From assembly GCA_002292855.1 (NCBI GenBank), contig DBBY01000042.1, positions 1 through 64,000 of the forward strand: a stretch of 64,000 nt of DNA, given 5' to 3'. The notes under the pieces were generated by a model. The model was not told the origin of the DNA and made no database searches. It saw nothing but the letters and a program-made list of their open reading frames with translations. Every line of letters begins with the position of its first letter. Within the stretch, counting starts at the first letter, position 1. The position numbers were made by a program, and so were the translations under genes. Below, piece after piece: positions 8,974 through 17,305 of this stretch. This DNA comes from Flavobacteriales bacterium UBA972 (GTDB taxonomy: Bacteria; Bacteroidota; Bacteroidia; Flavobacteriales; Schleiferiaceae).

Positions 8974-10146
8974 TTAGGCCAGGGCCTGCCTGACGATTTC
9001 GTCGGCAATGGCCAATGAAGCCGTGGCCGCGGGCGACGGAGCATTCAGCACATGAAAGGCTCGGTTGCCCTGGTGCAGCACAAAATCGTCCTCAAGGCTT
9101 CCGTCGGGCCGAAGGGCCTGGGCGCGAATGCCCGCCCTACCGGGCAGAAGGTCGCTGGATTCCAAACTCGGAATCAGGCGCTGAAGAGCCTCTAAGAACT
9201 TTGCCTTGCTGAAGGCGCGCTGGTACTCGCCGAGTCCGTAGCGCCAATGCTTGGCAAAGAGCCTCCAGGTTCCGGTGTAGCCCAGGGCGGCAAAGGCGTC
9301 CGAAGCGTTAAATGCGGTTTTGGAGTAGCCCTCTCGAGCAAAACTGAAGACTGCGTTGGGTCCGCACTCTACGCCGCCATGGACCATGCGGGTGAAATGC
9401 ACTCCCAAAAAAGGGAAATTTGGGTCGGGAACCGGGTAGATTAAGTGCCGCACTTTGGCCTGCGCGCGGGAGCTCAGTTCATAGTAATCTCCGCGAAAGG
9501 GCACGATGCGAAGCCCAGCGTCCACGCCGTCAAGCTGAGCAATACGGTCGCTTTGCAGGCCCGCGCAGGCAATAATGTGCTTGCCCCTCACTTCGCCCTG
9601 GGTCGTTTTGACGCCTTCTTGGGTAAACCCAGTAACCTCCGTCTTGAGGCGGACTGCGCCCCTACCGACGCGAAGCATGGCCTCTGCGGCGTCCGCATAA
9701 TTGATGATTCCCGTTTGAGGAACCATCAGGGCCTTGGTCGCCCGCAAATAGGGCTCTCGCTCCTGAAGCTCTTCTTGGCTGAGGTAGCGAATGCCCGATA
9801 GCCCATTCTCTGCACCCCGCAGCCGAAGGGTTTCTAGCTGCGCCTCCTCTATGCCGCCCAGAGCAGCGACCACCTTGCCACAGACCTCGTGCTTAACCCC
9901 ATGCTCCTGGGCAAAGTCAAGCATTTGAGCGTAGCCGTCGATGCAGGTGCGCGCCTTGAGCGAACCGGGTTTGTAGTAGAGTCCAGAGTGTATTACCCCG
10001 CTGTTGCGCCCGGTTTGGTGCGTAGCTAGGGCGGACTCCTTCTCGAGGAGCACGATCTTGGCCTCGGGATGGGCCATAGCAAGCTTATAGTAGAGCGAGG
10101 AACCGACTATGCCGCCTCCGATAAGTACAAAATCAAAATGTTCCAT
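8974..10146 (-). CDS. lhgO: L-2-hydroxyglutarate oxidase
   Basis: FAD-dependent DAO-family oxidoreductase of 390 residues that oxidises L-2-hydroxyglutarate to 2-oxoglutarate, a metabolite-repair step linked to the respiratory chain. The FAD-binding GGGIVGSS is at residues 10-17, followed by an acidic strand end LLEKE and the LhgO-like THQTGRNSGVIHSG. The RGDYYEL and PFLGVHFT stretches are also typical. ATG 10146 is chosen because it puts the dinucleotide fold at the N-terminus. A near-consensus -7 element TATTTTTA (10154-10161) ends 7 bases upstream. Confidence 0.92.
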   Translation of the reverse strand: MEHFDFVLIGGGIVGSSLYYKLAMAHPEAKIVLLEKESALATHQTGRNSGVIHSGLYYKPGSLKARTCIDGYAQMLDFAQEHGVKHEVCGKVVAALGGIEEAQLETLRLRGAENGLSGIRYLSQEELQEREPYLRATKALMVPQTGIINYADAAEAMLRVGRGAVRLKTEVTGFTQEGVKTTQGEVRGKHIIACAGLQSDRIAQLDGVDAGLRIVPFRGDYYELSSRAQAKVRHLIYPVPDPNFPFLGVHFTRMVHGGVECGPNAVFSFAREGYSKTAFNASDAFAALGYTGTWRLFAKHWRYGLGEYQRAFSKAKFLEALQRLIPSLESSDLLPGRAGIRAQALRPDGSLEDDFVLHQGNRAFHVLNAPSPAATASLAIADEIVRQALA

Positions 10147-10170
10147 TGACTGGTAAAAATACACCGCCCA

Positions 10171-10199
10171 TTCGTACCCGATCGAGCGAGGTGTACGAA
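10171..10199. repeat. Inverted repeat between lhgO and the cytochrome gene
   Basis: TTCGTAC at 10171-10177 and its complement GTACGAA at 10193-10199 flank a 15-base GC-rich spacer. No T-run follows on either strand. It could be a weak terminator for the upstream minus-strand cluster or a regulator site; neither is shown. Confidence 0.35.
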
Positions 10200-10212
10200 G
10201 GTGATCTACAAT

Positions 10213-10866
10213 TTACTGCGGCATCCCGCCCTGCACCCAGCGTTCAATAAGAGCAATATTGCAGGCAGTCATTGGTCCTGATGGGGGCATTGCGTTGGGG
10301 CCGCTGGTAGCGTTTATGGCGTCCAAAAGACCGCGATAGGTGACCGCACCTGACACCTCACTGTAGTTGGTGAGCTGAACCCCTCCTGATGGAGTTGGCC
10401 CCTGGTGGCAGCCAATGCATTGCGTTTGAATTAAGGCCGCGATGGAACCTGAATACGTAGTAACCGCTGCCGTATCGCAATCGCCAATGCAGTTTGTTTC
10501 TTTGGCTCCTTGCAGAATCCACAGACGAATCCGCTCCTTTTGAGCATCCGTCAATGGAGCCATTGGAGGCGGCGGCATTAAATCGTCACCCGACTCAAAC
10601 AGTACGGTATACAGTTCGCTGTCGTTTGGATCACCCGCACGAACCTCTGACCTAATTCCCGCATAAGTAGACAAATCAATATCATCTACCGGGTTAGTAC
10701 TCGAATGGCAACCGCTCATTGCACAATTCGATTGAATCATAGGCAAAATTTCGTTAGTAAAATCCACAATACCAGGGTCGCACGGAGGATCAGGCACCGG
10801 GGGCACTGGGGGGATATGCGTGCAGGAGGCCAATACTATGGCACTTAGGATGACTAAGTATTTCAC
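10213..10866 (-). CDS. Cytochrome c-like lipoprotein with two heme motifs
   Basis: A 217-residue lipoprotein with lipobox LASC (Cys15) and a proline-rich linker. It carries two candidate heme c sites: CAMSGCH near residue 49 (C-x4-CH, atypical) and CIGCH near residue 150 (canonical). Each is followed at a distance by a Met-Pro-Pro motif that could supply the axial methionine. This duplicated layout is common in planctomycete-type cytochrome domains of Bacteroidota. It is the last gene of a four-gene minus-strand cluster and overlaps the barrel gene by four bases. Its second half is very similar in layout to the single-heme lipoprotein at the head of the cluster. Confidence 0.85.
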   Translation of the reverse strand: MKYLVILSAIVLASCTHIPPVPPVPDPPCDPGIVDFTNEILPMIQSNCAMSGCHSSTNPVDDIDLSTYAGIRSEVRAGDPNDSELYTVLFESGDDLMPPPPMAPLTDAQKERIRLWILQGAKETNCIGDCDTAAVTTYSGSIAALIQTQCIGCHQGPTPSGGVQLTNYSEVSGAVTYRGLLDAINATSGPNAMPPSGPMTACNIALIERWVQGGMPQ

Positions 10867-11753
10867 TTTAGTGTTTTGGGTGTTGCATGAGTAAATACTC
10901 GAGAGATATTGAATCCGAGGTATAAATCACCCTTGGCCCACGAGCCCGGAGTTTGCATCATCCATTGCGGATCAGCCATTGATTGGGCATTAGTAACATG
11001 GAACTGAAATACGTGCCCTCCTGTCTCGAGATCAAGCCCAATACTCAGAGGCACATGGGTGCCTGCAAGGGGAGTCTGGCGCAGCATAGCCTCTGCCGTG
11101 AGTGCCATGCGCTGGGTAAGTTTATATCGGCCGCTCAGCCCCAAACCTAGCTGGTCGTTTCGGTCCGCTTCAAGTGGAACCAAATTAAAATGCACCAAGG
11201 TTGGAGCAACCTGAAGGGAGATCTTCTCATTGACCTTGCGCGCCACCAATAATTGATGCGTGTAGGCCAGGCGATCCGTAAAGTAATGATCAAATCCATC
11301 GCTGAAGGCCACCGTGGTCAAGGTCATCGACGAGTACCAAACAGCAGAAATTGGACTATCAAAACCATTGCCTCCCTTGGATTGACGCAGCAACCTAACT
11401 TTAGTAAATGCATCATAGGTCTTGCTTCCCGAGGAACGGCCAAAGCCGGCATTGAGCCACGATACGGGATTATAGGAGTACTCGAAGCGAATTTGTGCAA
11501 CGTCAAGTCCGAAAAGATTATACAAAGGCCGGTTATTGATTGCCCCAAAACGGTGACCGATGATAAACTGGCCGACTCCTGCACCAGGCATCTCGACTGT
11601 AGCCCCATTTACAACCTTGGTTCCCTTAAAGGTTGCAAAGGCATACTGCCTTACTGCCGGAGGGGCCATGGCGTCTAATTCCGCCAATAAATCGTCTTGA
11701 GCCCAAAGAGCGGCAAAGGGCAGCAGTGCGACTAAAAATAAGTTCTTACGCAC
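10863..11753 (-). CDS. DUF5777-family outer-membrane beta-barrel protein
   Basis: A 296-residue exported protein with a signal peptide ending near ALWAQ. Most of the sequence alternates polar and aromatic residues in strand-like blocks (IRFEYSYN, SWLNAGFGRS, FNISRVF), as expected for an outer-membrane barrel. It fits the DUF5777 family by N-terminus and overall pattern. It overlaps the YceI gene by eight bases and the diheme lipoprotein gene by four. The neighbours suggest a barrel working with surface or periplasmic cytochromes, but no substrate is known. Confidence 0.8.
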   Translation of the reverse strand: MRKNLFLVALLPFAALWAQDDLLAELDAMAPPAVRQYAFATFKGTKVVNGATVEMPGAGVGQFIIGHRFGAINNRPLYNLFGLDVAQIRFEYSYNPVSWLNAGFGRSSGSKTYDAFTKVRLLRQSKGGNGFDSPISAVWYSSMTLTTVAFSDGFDHYFTDRLAYTHQLLVARKVNEKISLQVAPTLVHFNLVPLEADRNDQLGLGLSGRYKLTQRMALTAEAMLRQTPLAGTHVPLSIGLDLETGGHVFQFHVTNAQSMADPQWMMQTPGSWAKGDLYLGFNISRVFTHATPKTLK

Positions 11754-12282
11754 CCTTCAGTGTTGATTTTACCGTCACCGTAACAACCTCTGCAACCTTA
11801 GAAACGACTAAGGTTGGGACTTTAATGTCGTAGTCGGTAGTGCGGACTTTGAACTCACTCTCTACAGTTACTGACCCGTCGGCATGAACCGTTATGGCCG
11901 CGGGAATGGTCACGTCTTTAGTTACACCGTGTATGGTCATTTGACCCTTGATTCCGCCTTTAAAGGATGCGGGCTTCTTCCAATCTACTCCTTCAATCTT
12001 TGCCTTAAGGGTCGCTTTAGGATAAAGCGCGGACTCCATGTAGTTTTCGTTGAAGTGCTCTTGCATCAAAGCCCGCTTAAACGTGAACGACTGCATCTGA
12101 AGCTGCCAAACAGCCTCATTGGTCTCTGTGTTTAGTATGCCAACACCATTATTTAAAACCGCATCAACGTCTTCGACAGGAGTTGAAGCATTAATTCGTA
12201 CAAAGGTGTCTTTGCTAACCAGTTTTTGGCCGGACGCCACAAGAGACATGGCAATGGTTGCGGCAGTTAAGAGATGCTTCAT
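11746..12282 (-). CDS. YceI-family periplasmic protein
   Basis: A 178-residue lipocalin-like barrel with a signal peptide. YceI proteins bind isoprenoid-like lipids such as polyprenols or ubiquinone precursors in the periplasm. Family blocks seen are MQSFTFKRALMQEHFNEN, the YPKATLKAKI strand, and MTIHGVTKDVTIP near residue 115. It lies between a mono-heme cytochrome lipoprotein (15-base gap upstream) and the DUF5777 barrel (8-base overlap), so it belongs to the cytochrome cluster. A lipid-quinone or electron-transfer link is a reasonable inference only. Confidence 0.88.
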   Translation of the reverse strand: MKHLLTAATIAMSLVASGQKLVSKDTFVRINASTPVEDVDAVLNNGVGILNTETNEAVWQLQMQSFTFKRALMQEHFNENYMESALYPKATLKAKIEGVDWKKPASFKGGIKGQMTIHGVTKDVTIPAAITVHADGSVTVESEFKVRTTDYDIKVPTLVVSKVAEVVTVTVKSTLKGA

Positions 12283-12297
12283 AATATTTGATTTGGA

Positions 12298-12663
12298 TTA
12301 GTTGGGCAATGCTCCAGCACGCTTCCAGACGCGAACTTTGGCTTTGCTGCATTCAGAAATTGGCCCACCTGGGGGCATGGCTAAGGGATCGCCCGCACTG
12401 CGGTTAATGCGATCGAGCATACTTCCATTTAAAACGGAATTTTGTACACCTGTATGGGCACTTAAATCAAGTCCTCCGCTCGCACCGGCACCCTGATGGC
12501 AGCCAAGGCATTGGGACTGTATAAGCGGCTGAATATCAATGCTCCATGTCGCAACCGAATCGCAGGCTGCCCCTGAACCATACAACTGCTCGGCATTGTC
12601 GTAGTAGCAACTCGAGGTTGACAGCATTGCCGCCAGAACCAACAAAAAAACATGCACTTTCAC
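12298..12663 (-). CDS. Mono-heme cytochrome c-like lipoprotein
   Basis: A 121-residue lipoprotein with a hydrophobic leader and lipobox TSSC, one CLGCH heme site near residue 57 and a downstream MPPGGP that may provide the axial Met. The start is set at GTG 12663 (MKVHVFLL); the TTG three codons earlier overlaps the promoter element and is not credible. A TACCTTTG element ends six bases before this GTG, so the cluster mRNA is probably leaderless. It heads the four-gene cluster and resembles the C-terminal half of the diheme lipoprotein, suggesting duplication. Confidence 0.82.
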   Translation of the reverse strand: MKVHVFLLVLAAMLSTSSCYYDNAEQLYGSGAACDSVATWSIDIQPLIQSQCLGCHQGAGASGGLDLSAHTGVQNSVLNGSMLDRINRSAGDPLAMPPGGPISECSKAKVRVWKRAGALPN

Positions 12664-12669
12664 TGACCT

Positions 12670-12677
12670 CAAAGGTA
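12670..12677 (-). promoter_or_regulatory. -7 element TACCTTTG for the cytochrome/YceI cluster
   Basis: Exact TAnnTTTG on the minus strand, six bases before the GTG at 12663. It lies between that start and the 3' end of the MFS gene and decides the start codon call. Confidence 0.65.
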
Positions 12678-12681
12678 CTAT

Positions 12682-13968
12682 TTATCTGATGCCTTTCCAA
12701 GGAACTCGAGCCCAAAGAACGACGGCGAGGGCAAAAAAGACCGACAGCATGACGGCCGATAGCCGCAAACTACCGGTTAGGGTTTCAAGCCATCCGACGG
12801 CAACCATGCCAAGTACCGTGGCAAGCTTCTCAGCCAGGTCATAAAAACTAAAGTAGACTACGTGCTCAGAAGCAGGCGGAAGCAATTGGCTGTAGGTCGA
12901 TCGCGCCAACGATTGAATTCCGCCCAAAACCAGGCCCACGCCGGCGCCTAAAAGGTAAAATTGCAGCTCGTTGGCGATGAAATAGGCCATAAAGGTGATG
13001 AGCATCCAAAGCAGTCCCGAGACCAGCAGCGCCCGTATGTTGCCGAGCAGCCCCCCGAGCTTGGCAAAGAGCCAGGAGCCCAAAATACCGACGAACTGAA
13101 TGAGCAAAATGGTGGTAATCAGCGCCGAGGTTTCGAGCTTAAGGGCTTGGCTGCCAAAGAGCGTGGCGATGAGAATAACGGTTTGCACCCCGGCGGACGC
13201 AAAAAAGAAGCCGAGCACAAAGCGCTCCAAACCGGCGGTCTGCCTAAAGGTCTTAGCTACCGCAAAAAGCTGCAGGTAGGCCGCCTTAATCCATCCTTTT
13301 TGGCGGTCGCCCACGGCCCTTCCTTCGGGCAAGCGCGCAAGACTGTACTCCCCCCAGCCCAGCCACCAGATTCCGACGGCCACAAAGGTCAAGCGAGTGA
13401 TTAGTCCTGGACCCTCTAAACCAAACCAAGACGGATTTTGAATAAACACTAAGGCCACAATAAGCATGAGCGCCGAGCCAAAGTAGCCCAAGGCAAAGCC
13501 GCGGGCGCTAAGGGCATCCTGCTCCTCGGGGCGGGCAATCTCGGGCAAGTAGCTGTTGTAGAAGACCAGGCTCCCAGCAAAAGAAATGGAGGCGACAAAG
13601 GGGGTTAAGAGCCCGAGAACCGGAGAGTCCGCCGTGAAAAAGTACATAGCGAAGCAGGTTGCTGCACCGGCGTAGATGAAGCGCCGCATGAATGATTTTT
13701 TGCTTCCTGAAACCTCTGCAACGGCGCTGAGGTAGGGCGTCACTAGGCTGACCACGAGGTAGGCCGCGGCCATGACAAAGGTGTAGGCAGCGGTAGTGCT
13801 GAATTCCAATCCTAAGAGCTGGTAGCTGCTGCGCCCCGAGGCCTCCATAACTGCAGCGTAGTAGATTGGGAAAATTGCCGTTCCGATGACCAAGGAATAG
13901 CTTGAATTGGCCCAGTCGTACATCGCCCAGCCGTGGTGCACTCTTCGGGTAGCGGAGTCTTTTTGCAT
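12682..13968 (-). CDS. UMF1-family MFS transporter (Atg22-like)
   Basis: Inner-membrane protein of 428 residues with about 12 hydrophobic segments. The N-terminal WAMYDWANSSYS followed by a first membrane helix is diagnostic of the UMF1 (vacuole effluxer Atg22-like) branch of the major facilitator superfamily. Another conserved spot is LGGIQSLARSTYSQLLPP near residue 345. Substrate is unknown; Atg22 in yeast effluxes amino acids. A near-consensus TAAATTCG (13976-13983) ends seven bases before the ATG. Its stop lies 18 bases before the start of the cytochrome lipoprotein. Confidence 0.88.
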   Translation of the reverse strand: MQKDSATRRVHHGWAMYDWANSSYSLVIGTAIFPIYYAAVMEASGRSSYQLLGLEFSTTAAYTFVMAAAYLVVSLVTPYLSAVAEVSGSKKSFMRRFIYAGAATCFAMYFFTADSPVLGLLTPFVASISFAGSLVFYNSYLPEIARPEEQDALSARGFALGYFGSALMLIVALVFIQNPSWFGLEGPGLITRLTFVAVGIWWLGWGEYSLARLPEGRAVGDRQKGWIKAAYLQLFAVAKTFRQTAGLERFVLGFFFASAGVQTVILIATLFGSQALKLETSALITTILLIQFVGILGSWLFAKLGGLLGNIRALLVSGLLWMLITFMAYFIANELQFYLLGAGVGLVLGGIQSLARSTYSQLLPPASEHVVYFSFYDLAEKLATVLGMVAVGWLETLTGSLRLSAVMLSVFFALAVVLWARVPWKGIR

Positions 13969-14017
13969 GCTTCGTCGAATTTAGGCCTTTTTGGCGCAGA
14001 CCGAGCGGGTAAATATG

Positions 14018-14049
14018 AAAAAACTCCGACCGCTTGGACAGCCGGAGTT
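14018..14049 (-). terminator. Rho-independent terminator of acn
   Basis: Read on the minus strand: stem AACTCCG/CGGAGTT (14043-14049 and 14022-14028) with a 14-base loop, followed by a run of six T. It lies 21 bases past the acn stop. Confidence 0.8.
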
Positions 14050-14069
14050 GGATCAAAACCAGTTGAGGA

Positions 14070-16325
14070 CTACTTCTCGAGCATGTTCAAGGCAGAGCCC
14101 GCCTTGAACCATAGAATCTGGGGGGCGTTGTAGCTGTGGTTGGCCAAAACGGTGGTTTTGCTGCCGTCTTGGTGCCTAAAAACCAGGGTCAGTGGCTTGC
14201 CCGGAGCAAAGTCGATCAAATCAACAAAGTCAACGCTGTCTCGCTCTCCGATGGCGTCATAGTCCGAGTCCTTGGCGAAGGTCAGAGCGAGCATACCCTG
14301 CTTTTTGAGGTTGGTTTCGTGAATGCGCGCAAAGCTCTTGACCAGTACCGCGCACACGCCAAGGTGCCTTGGCTGCATGGCCGCATGCTCGCGAGAAGAA
14401 CCTTCTCCGTAGTTGTGGTCGCCGACTACCAGGGTAGGAACGCCTGCAGACTTATAGGCACGCTGCACCGCCGGTACCTCGCCGTACTCGCCCGTGAGCT
14501 GGTTCAACACCTTATTGGTTTCGCCATTAAAGGCATTTTGTGCGCCGATGAGGGTATTGTTGGCAATATTGTCCAGGTGCCCGCGGTAGCGAAGCCATGG
14601 TCCGGCCATTGAAATATGGTCGGTGGTGCACTTGCCCTGAGCCTTAATGAGCACTTTGGCCCCTAAAATGTTGGAGCCAGTCCAGGCCGGGAAGGGCTCG
14701 AGAAGCTGGAGGCGCTGGCTTTGGGGGCTGACCTTTACCGATACCGAGCTGCCGTCTTCGGCGGGTGCTTGGTAGCCTGCATCTTCTACGGCATAACCCC
14801 TTGCAGGGAGCTCTTCGCCGTAGGGAGCGTCGAGCATAACCTGCTCGCCTAGGGTATTGGTCAAGTGGTCCTTGAGCGGATTAAACCCGAGGTTCCCAGC
14901 AATTGCAAGGGCCGTAACCAACTCAGGCGAACCCACAAAGGCATGGGTATTGGGGTTGCCGTCGGCGCGCTTGCTAAAGTTCCGATTGAAGGAATGCACG
15001 ATGGTGTTTTTCTCTTGCTTGTCGGCGCCTTCACGGGCCCACTGGCCAATGCAGGGCCCGCATGCGTTGGCAAAGACCTTGCCACCAATCTCTTCAAAGA
15101 CCTCGAGCAATCCGTCTCGTTCGGCCGTGAAACGCACCTGCTCCGAGCCTGGAGTTATGGTGAACTCTGAAGATACTTTGAGGTTCTTTGCCTGGGCTTG
15201 CCGGGCGATGGACGCCGCTCGGGTCATGTCTTCGTACGAAGAATTCGTGCAGGACCCTATGAGGCCTACCTCGATGTTCATGGGCCAACCGTTTTTTTCT
15301 GCGAGGGCACGCACCTGCGAAATGGGGGTGGCTAAATCGGGCGTAAAGGGTCCGTTCAGGTGCGGCTCTAAGGTGCTCAGGTCAAGTTCAATAACCTGGT
15401 CAAAGTACTGCTCGGGGTTGGCGTAGACCTCGTCGTCGCCGGTCAATTCCGCGCGAAGGCCGTTGGCCAGGTCGGCAACCGCTGCACGGCCCGTGGCGCG
15501 CAGGTAGCGCTCCATGCTGTCGTCGTATCCAAAGGTCGAAGTGGTTGCGCCCACCTCGGCGCCCATGTTGCAAATGGTACCCTTACCGGTGCAGCTAATG
15601 GTTTTGGCACCCTCGCCGAAGTACTCAATAATGGCTCCGGTTCCGCCCTTTACGGTCAGGATTCCAGCAACCTTTAGGATTACGTCCTTGGCCGAGGTCC
15701 AACCGTTCATTTGGCCGGTGAGCTTGACGCCGATGAGTTTGGGGAACTTAAGCTCCCATGGCATTCCGGCCATGACGTCTACCGCGTCGGCACCGCCCAC
15801 TCCGATGGCTACCATGCCGAGTCCGCCTGCGTTCACGGTATGGGAATCCGTACCAATCATGAGTCCGCCCGGGAAGGCATAATTCTCAAGCACCACTTGG
15901 TGTATGATGCCGGCACCCGGCTTCCAAAATCCGATTCCGTACTTGTTGGACACCGAAGCGAGAAAATTGAAGACCTCGTTGGATTTATTAATGGACTCCT
16001 GAAGATCGGTAGTTGCGCCTACGCGGGCCTGAATGAGGTGGTCGCAGTGCACCGTAGAGGGCACCGCTACTTTTTTGCGGCCGGCCGACATGAACTGCAG
16101 CAGGGCCATTTGGGCCGTAGCATCCTGCATAGCAACGCGATCGGGCGCAAAATCAACGTAGGAATTGCCTCGCTCAAAGGCTTTGTTCGGGAGCTCCTCC
16201 CAGAGATGGGAATACAAAATTTTCTCGCTAAGAGTCAGGGGTCGCCCTAAAAATTCCCTCGCTGATGCCACCTTGGTGGCGTACTTGGAGTAAAACTCCG
16301 TTACCATGTCTAAGTCAAATACCAT
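14070..16325 (-). CDS. acn: Aconitate hydratase (mitochondrial-like type)
   Basis: Iron-sulfur isomerase of the TCA cycle, converting citrate to isocitrate. At 751 residues it has the length of the mitochondrial-type aconitase rather than AcnA (about 890) or AcnB (about 865). Cluster-binding cysteines are visible in [10 protein letters not shown] near residue 358 and ACGPCIGQW near residue 422. The swivel domain carries [15 protein letters not shown] near residue 640. ATG 16325 starts [17 protein letters not shown] element lies 17 bases upstream and a hairpin with T-run follows. With icd at 23.3 kb it completes two adjacent TCA steps in this window. Confidence 0.95.
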   Translation of the reverse strand: MVFDLDMVTEFYSKYATKVASAREFLGRPLTLSEKILYSHLWEELPNKAFERGNSYVDFAPDRVAMQDATAQMALLQFMSAGRKKVAVPSTVHCDHLIQARVGATTDLQESINKSNEVFNFLASVSNKYGIGFWKPGAGIIHQVVLENYAFPGGLMIGTDSHTVNAGGLGMVAIGVGGADAVDVMAGMPWELKFPKLIGVKLTGQMNGWTSAKDVILKVAGILTVKGGTGAIIEYFGEGAKTISCTGKGTICNMGAEVGATTSTFGYDDSMERYLRATGRAAVADLANGLRAELTGDDEVYANPEQYFDQVIELDLSTLEPHLNGPFTPDLATPISQVRALAEKNGWPMNIEVGLIGSCTNSSYEDMTRAASIARQAQAKNLKVSSEFTITPGSEQVRFTAERDGLLEVFEEIGGKVFANACGPCIGQWAREGADKQEKNTIVHSFNRNFSKRADGNPNTHAFVGSPELVTALAIAGNLGFNPLKDHLTNTLGEQVMLDAPYGEELPARGYAVEDAGYQAPAEDGSSVSVKVSPQSQRLQLLEPFPAWTGSNILGAKVLIKAQGKCTTDHISMAGPWLRYRGHLDNIANNTLIGAQNAFNGETNKVLNQLTGEYGEVPAVQRAYKSAGVPTLVVGDHNYGEGSSREHAAMQPRHLGVCAVLVKSFARIHETNLKKQGMLALTFAKDSDYDAIGERDSVDFVDLIDFAPGKPLTLVFRHQDGSKTTVLANHSYNAPQILWFKAGSALNMLEK

Positions 16326-16342
16326 AATCGCAAAAATCTAAG

Positions 16343-16350
16343 CAAAATTA
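16343..16350 (-). promoter_or_regulatory. -7 element TAATTTTG for acn
   Basis: Exact TAnnTTTG on the minus strand, 17 bases before the acn ATG. A second TTTTTG lies closer to the start but lacks the TA. Confidence 0.5.
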
Positions 16351-16420
16351 CTGAGAATAGAGGGTATGTCAGCAAGGCCTACTATTTAAAGTAGCCCCCC
16401 CGTGAGGCGGCTGGACCCAA

Positions 16421-17248
16421 TTACTGAATCCCTGTCCTAAAGGCAAAATGCCATGAACCCCCAGGTGCCTCGCTCACAAACCAATAAGTCGCAGTCGGGA
16501 GGCCCAACAAGGGCAGAGAAACCTCGGCGTCGCGCCAGATTCCGCGGTAGATTATGCGACCGTAGGCGTCGATAAGGGCAAAGGGTCGGGGTTCTTGGCC
16601 TTGGGGGCGCAGTACGACCAGGGCCTCAGCACTCTGACGCCAAGTATAGCCTTGCGGAGCCTCAGGCTCCCCAGCGCCAATCCAAAGGTGGCCAGCAAAC
16701 ATTAAACTGTCGTCTGCGGCTTGAAATCCAGCATCTTTGAGCGTGAAGGACTTGCCGTCGGCCGCAATGGCCAGGCGGACCCATCCGTTGACTACGGTAT
16801 CGTTTACGTTTCGGCGCACCCCAATAAAACCATCGTTGTAGGGGCTCTGCCACTGCACAAAGGGGTCGTGCTGGCCGCCAAAACGGTAGTCCAGGTAGCC
16901 CAGAAAAGTCGGCGCTGCAAAGCCCTGCCAAAGAGACGAGGAGCGCGATATTGAATCCCCAACAGCAAGGCGGTCTGGGTAGTAGTAGGGGCCGCGCTTT
17001 TGGCCCGCAACCTGAATCTTGGCACTATCTAGCGGAGCAAGATAAACCACCGAAATCGAAGCTGTCGAACCCGTATCGCGCAGCAGGGTGAAGCGCAGGT
17101 CGGTAATGCTGTCGTTGTTGAAGTCTACGTCCGCAAACCCCAGGTTGGTCGAAACGGTGGTATCGGCAAAATCATAATACACATACTGCGCCCTGGCAGA
17201 GTGGGCTCCCAAAACAAGAAGCAGAAGGAGGGCATTAATCTTAGTCAT
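16421..17248 (-). CDS. Secreted protein, possible type IX sorting domain
   Basis: A 275-residue protein with a clear signal peptide (MTKINALLLLLVLGAHSARAQ). No catalytic motif is recognised. It contains aspartate/asparagine-rich segments (FADVDFNNDS) that may bind calcium. The last 75 residues (VVLRPQG, then FALIDAYGRIIYRG and a closing beta-strand pattern) look like a short type A C-terminal sorting domain of the type IX secretion system, though the match is weak. ATG 17248 is chosen over an upstream GTG-type start because it begins the signal peptide. It is divergent from the FtsX/MacB-like gene. Confidence 0.65.
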   Translation of the reverse strand: MTKINALLLLLVLGAHSARAQYVYYDFADTTVSTNLGFADVDFNNDSITDLRFTLLRDTGSTASISVVYLAPLDSAKIQVAGQKRGPYYYPDRLAVGDSISRSSSLWQGFAAPTFLGYLDYRFGGQHDPFVQWQSPYNDGFIGVRRNVNDTVVNGWVRLAIAADGKSFTLKDAGFQAADDSLMFAGHLWIGAGEPEAPQGYTWRQSAEALVVLRPQGQEPRPFALIDAYGRIIYRGIWRDAEVSLPLLGLPTATYWFVSEAPGGSWHFAFRTGIQ

Positions 17249-17290
17249 TTCGGCTGCAAAGGTGCAAAATGTAGTCCACGCAAGCACCAT

Positions 17291-17298
17291 TACCTTTG
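17291..17298 (+). promoter_or_regulatory. -7 element TACCTTTG for the ABC permease gene
   Basis: Exact TAnnTTTG, seven bases before the ATG at 17306. It supports that start over the longer frame from 17201 and predicts a very short leader for the whole exporter operon. Confidence 0.65.
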
Positions 17299-17305
17299 GG
17301 GAATT

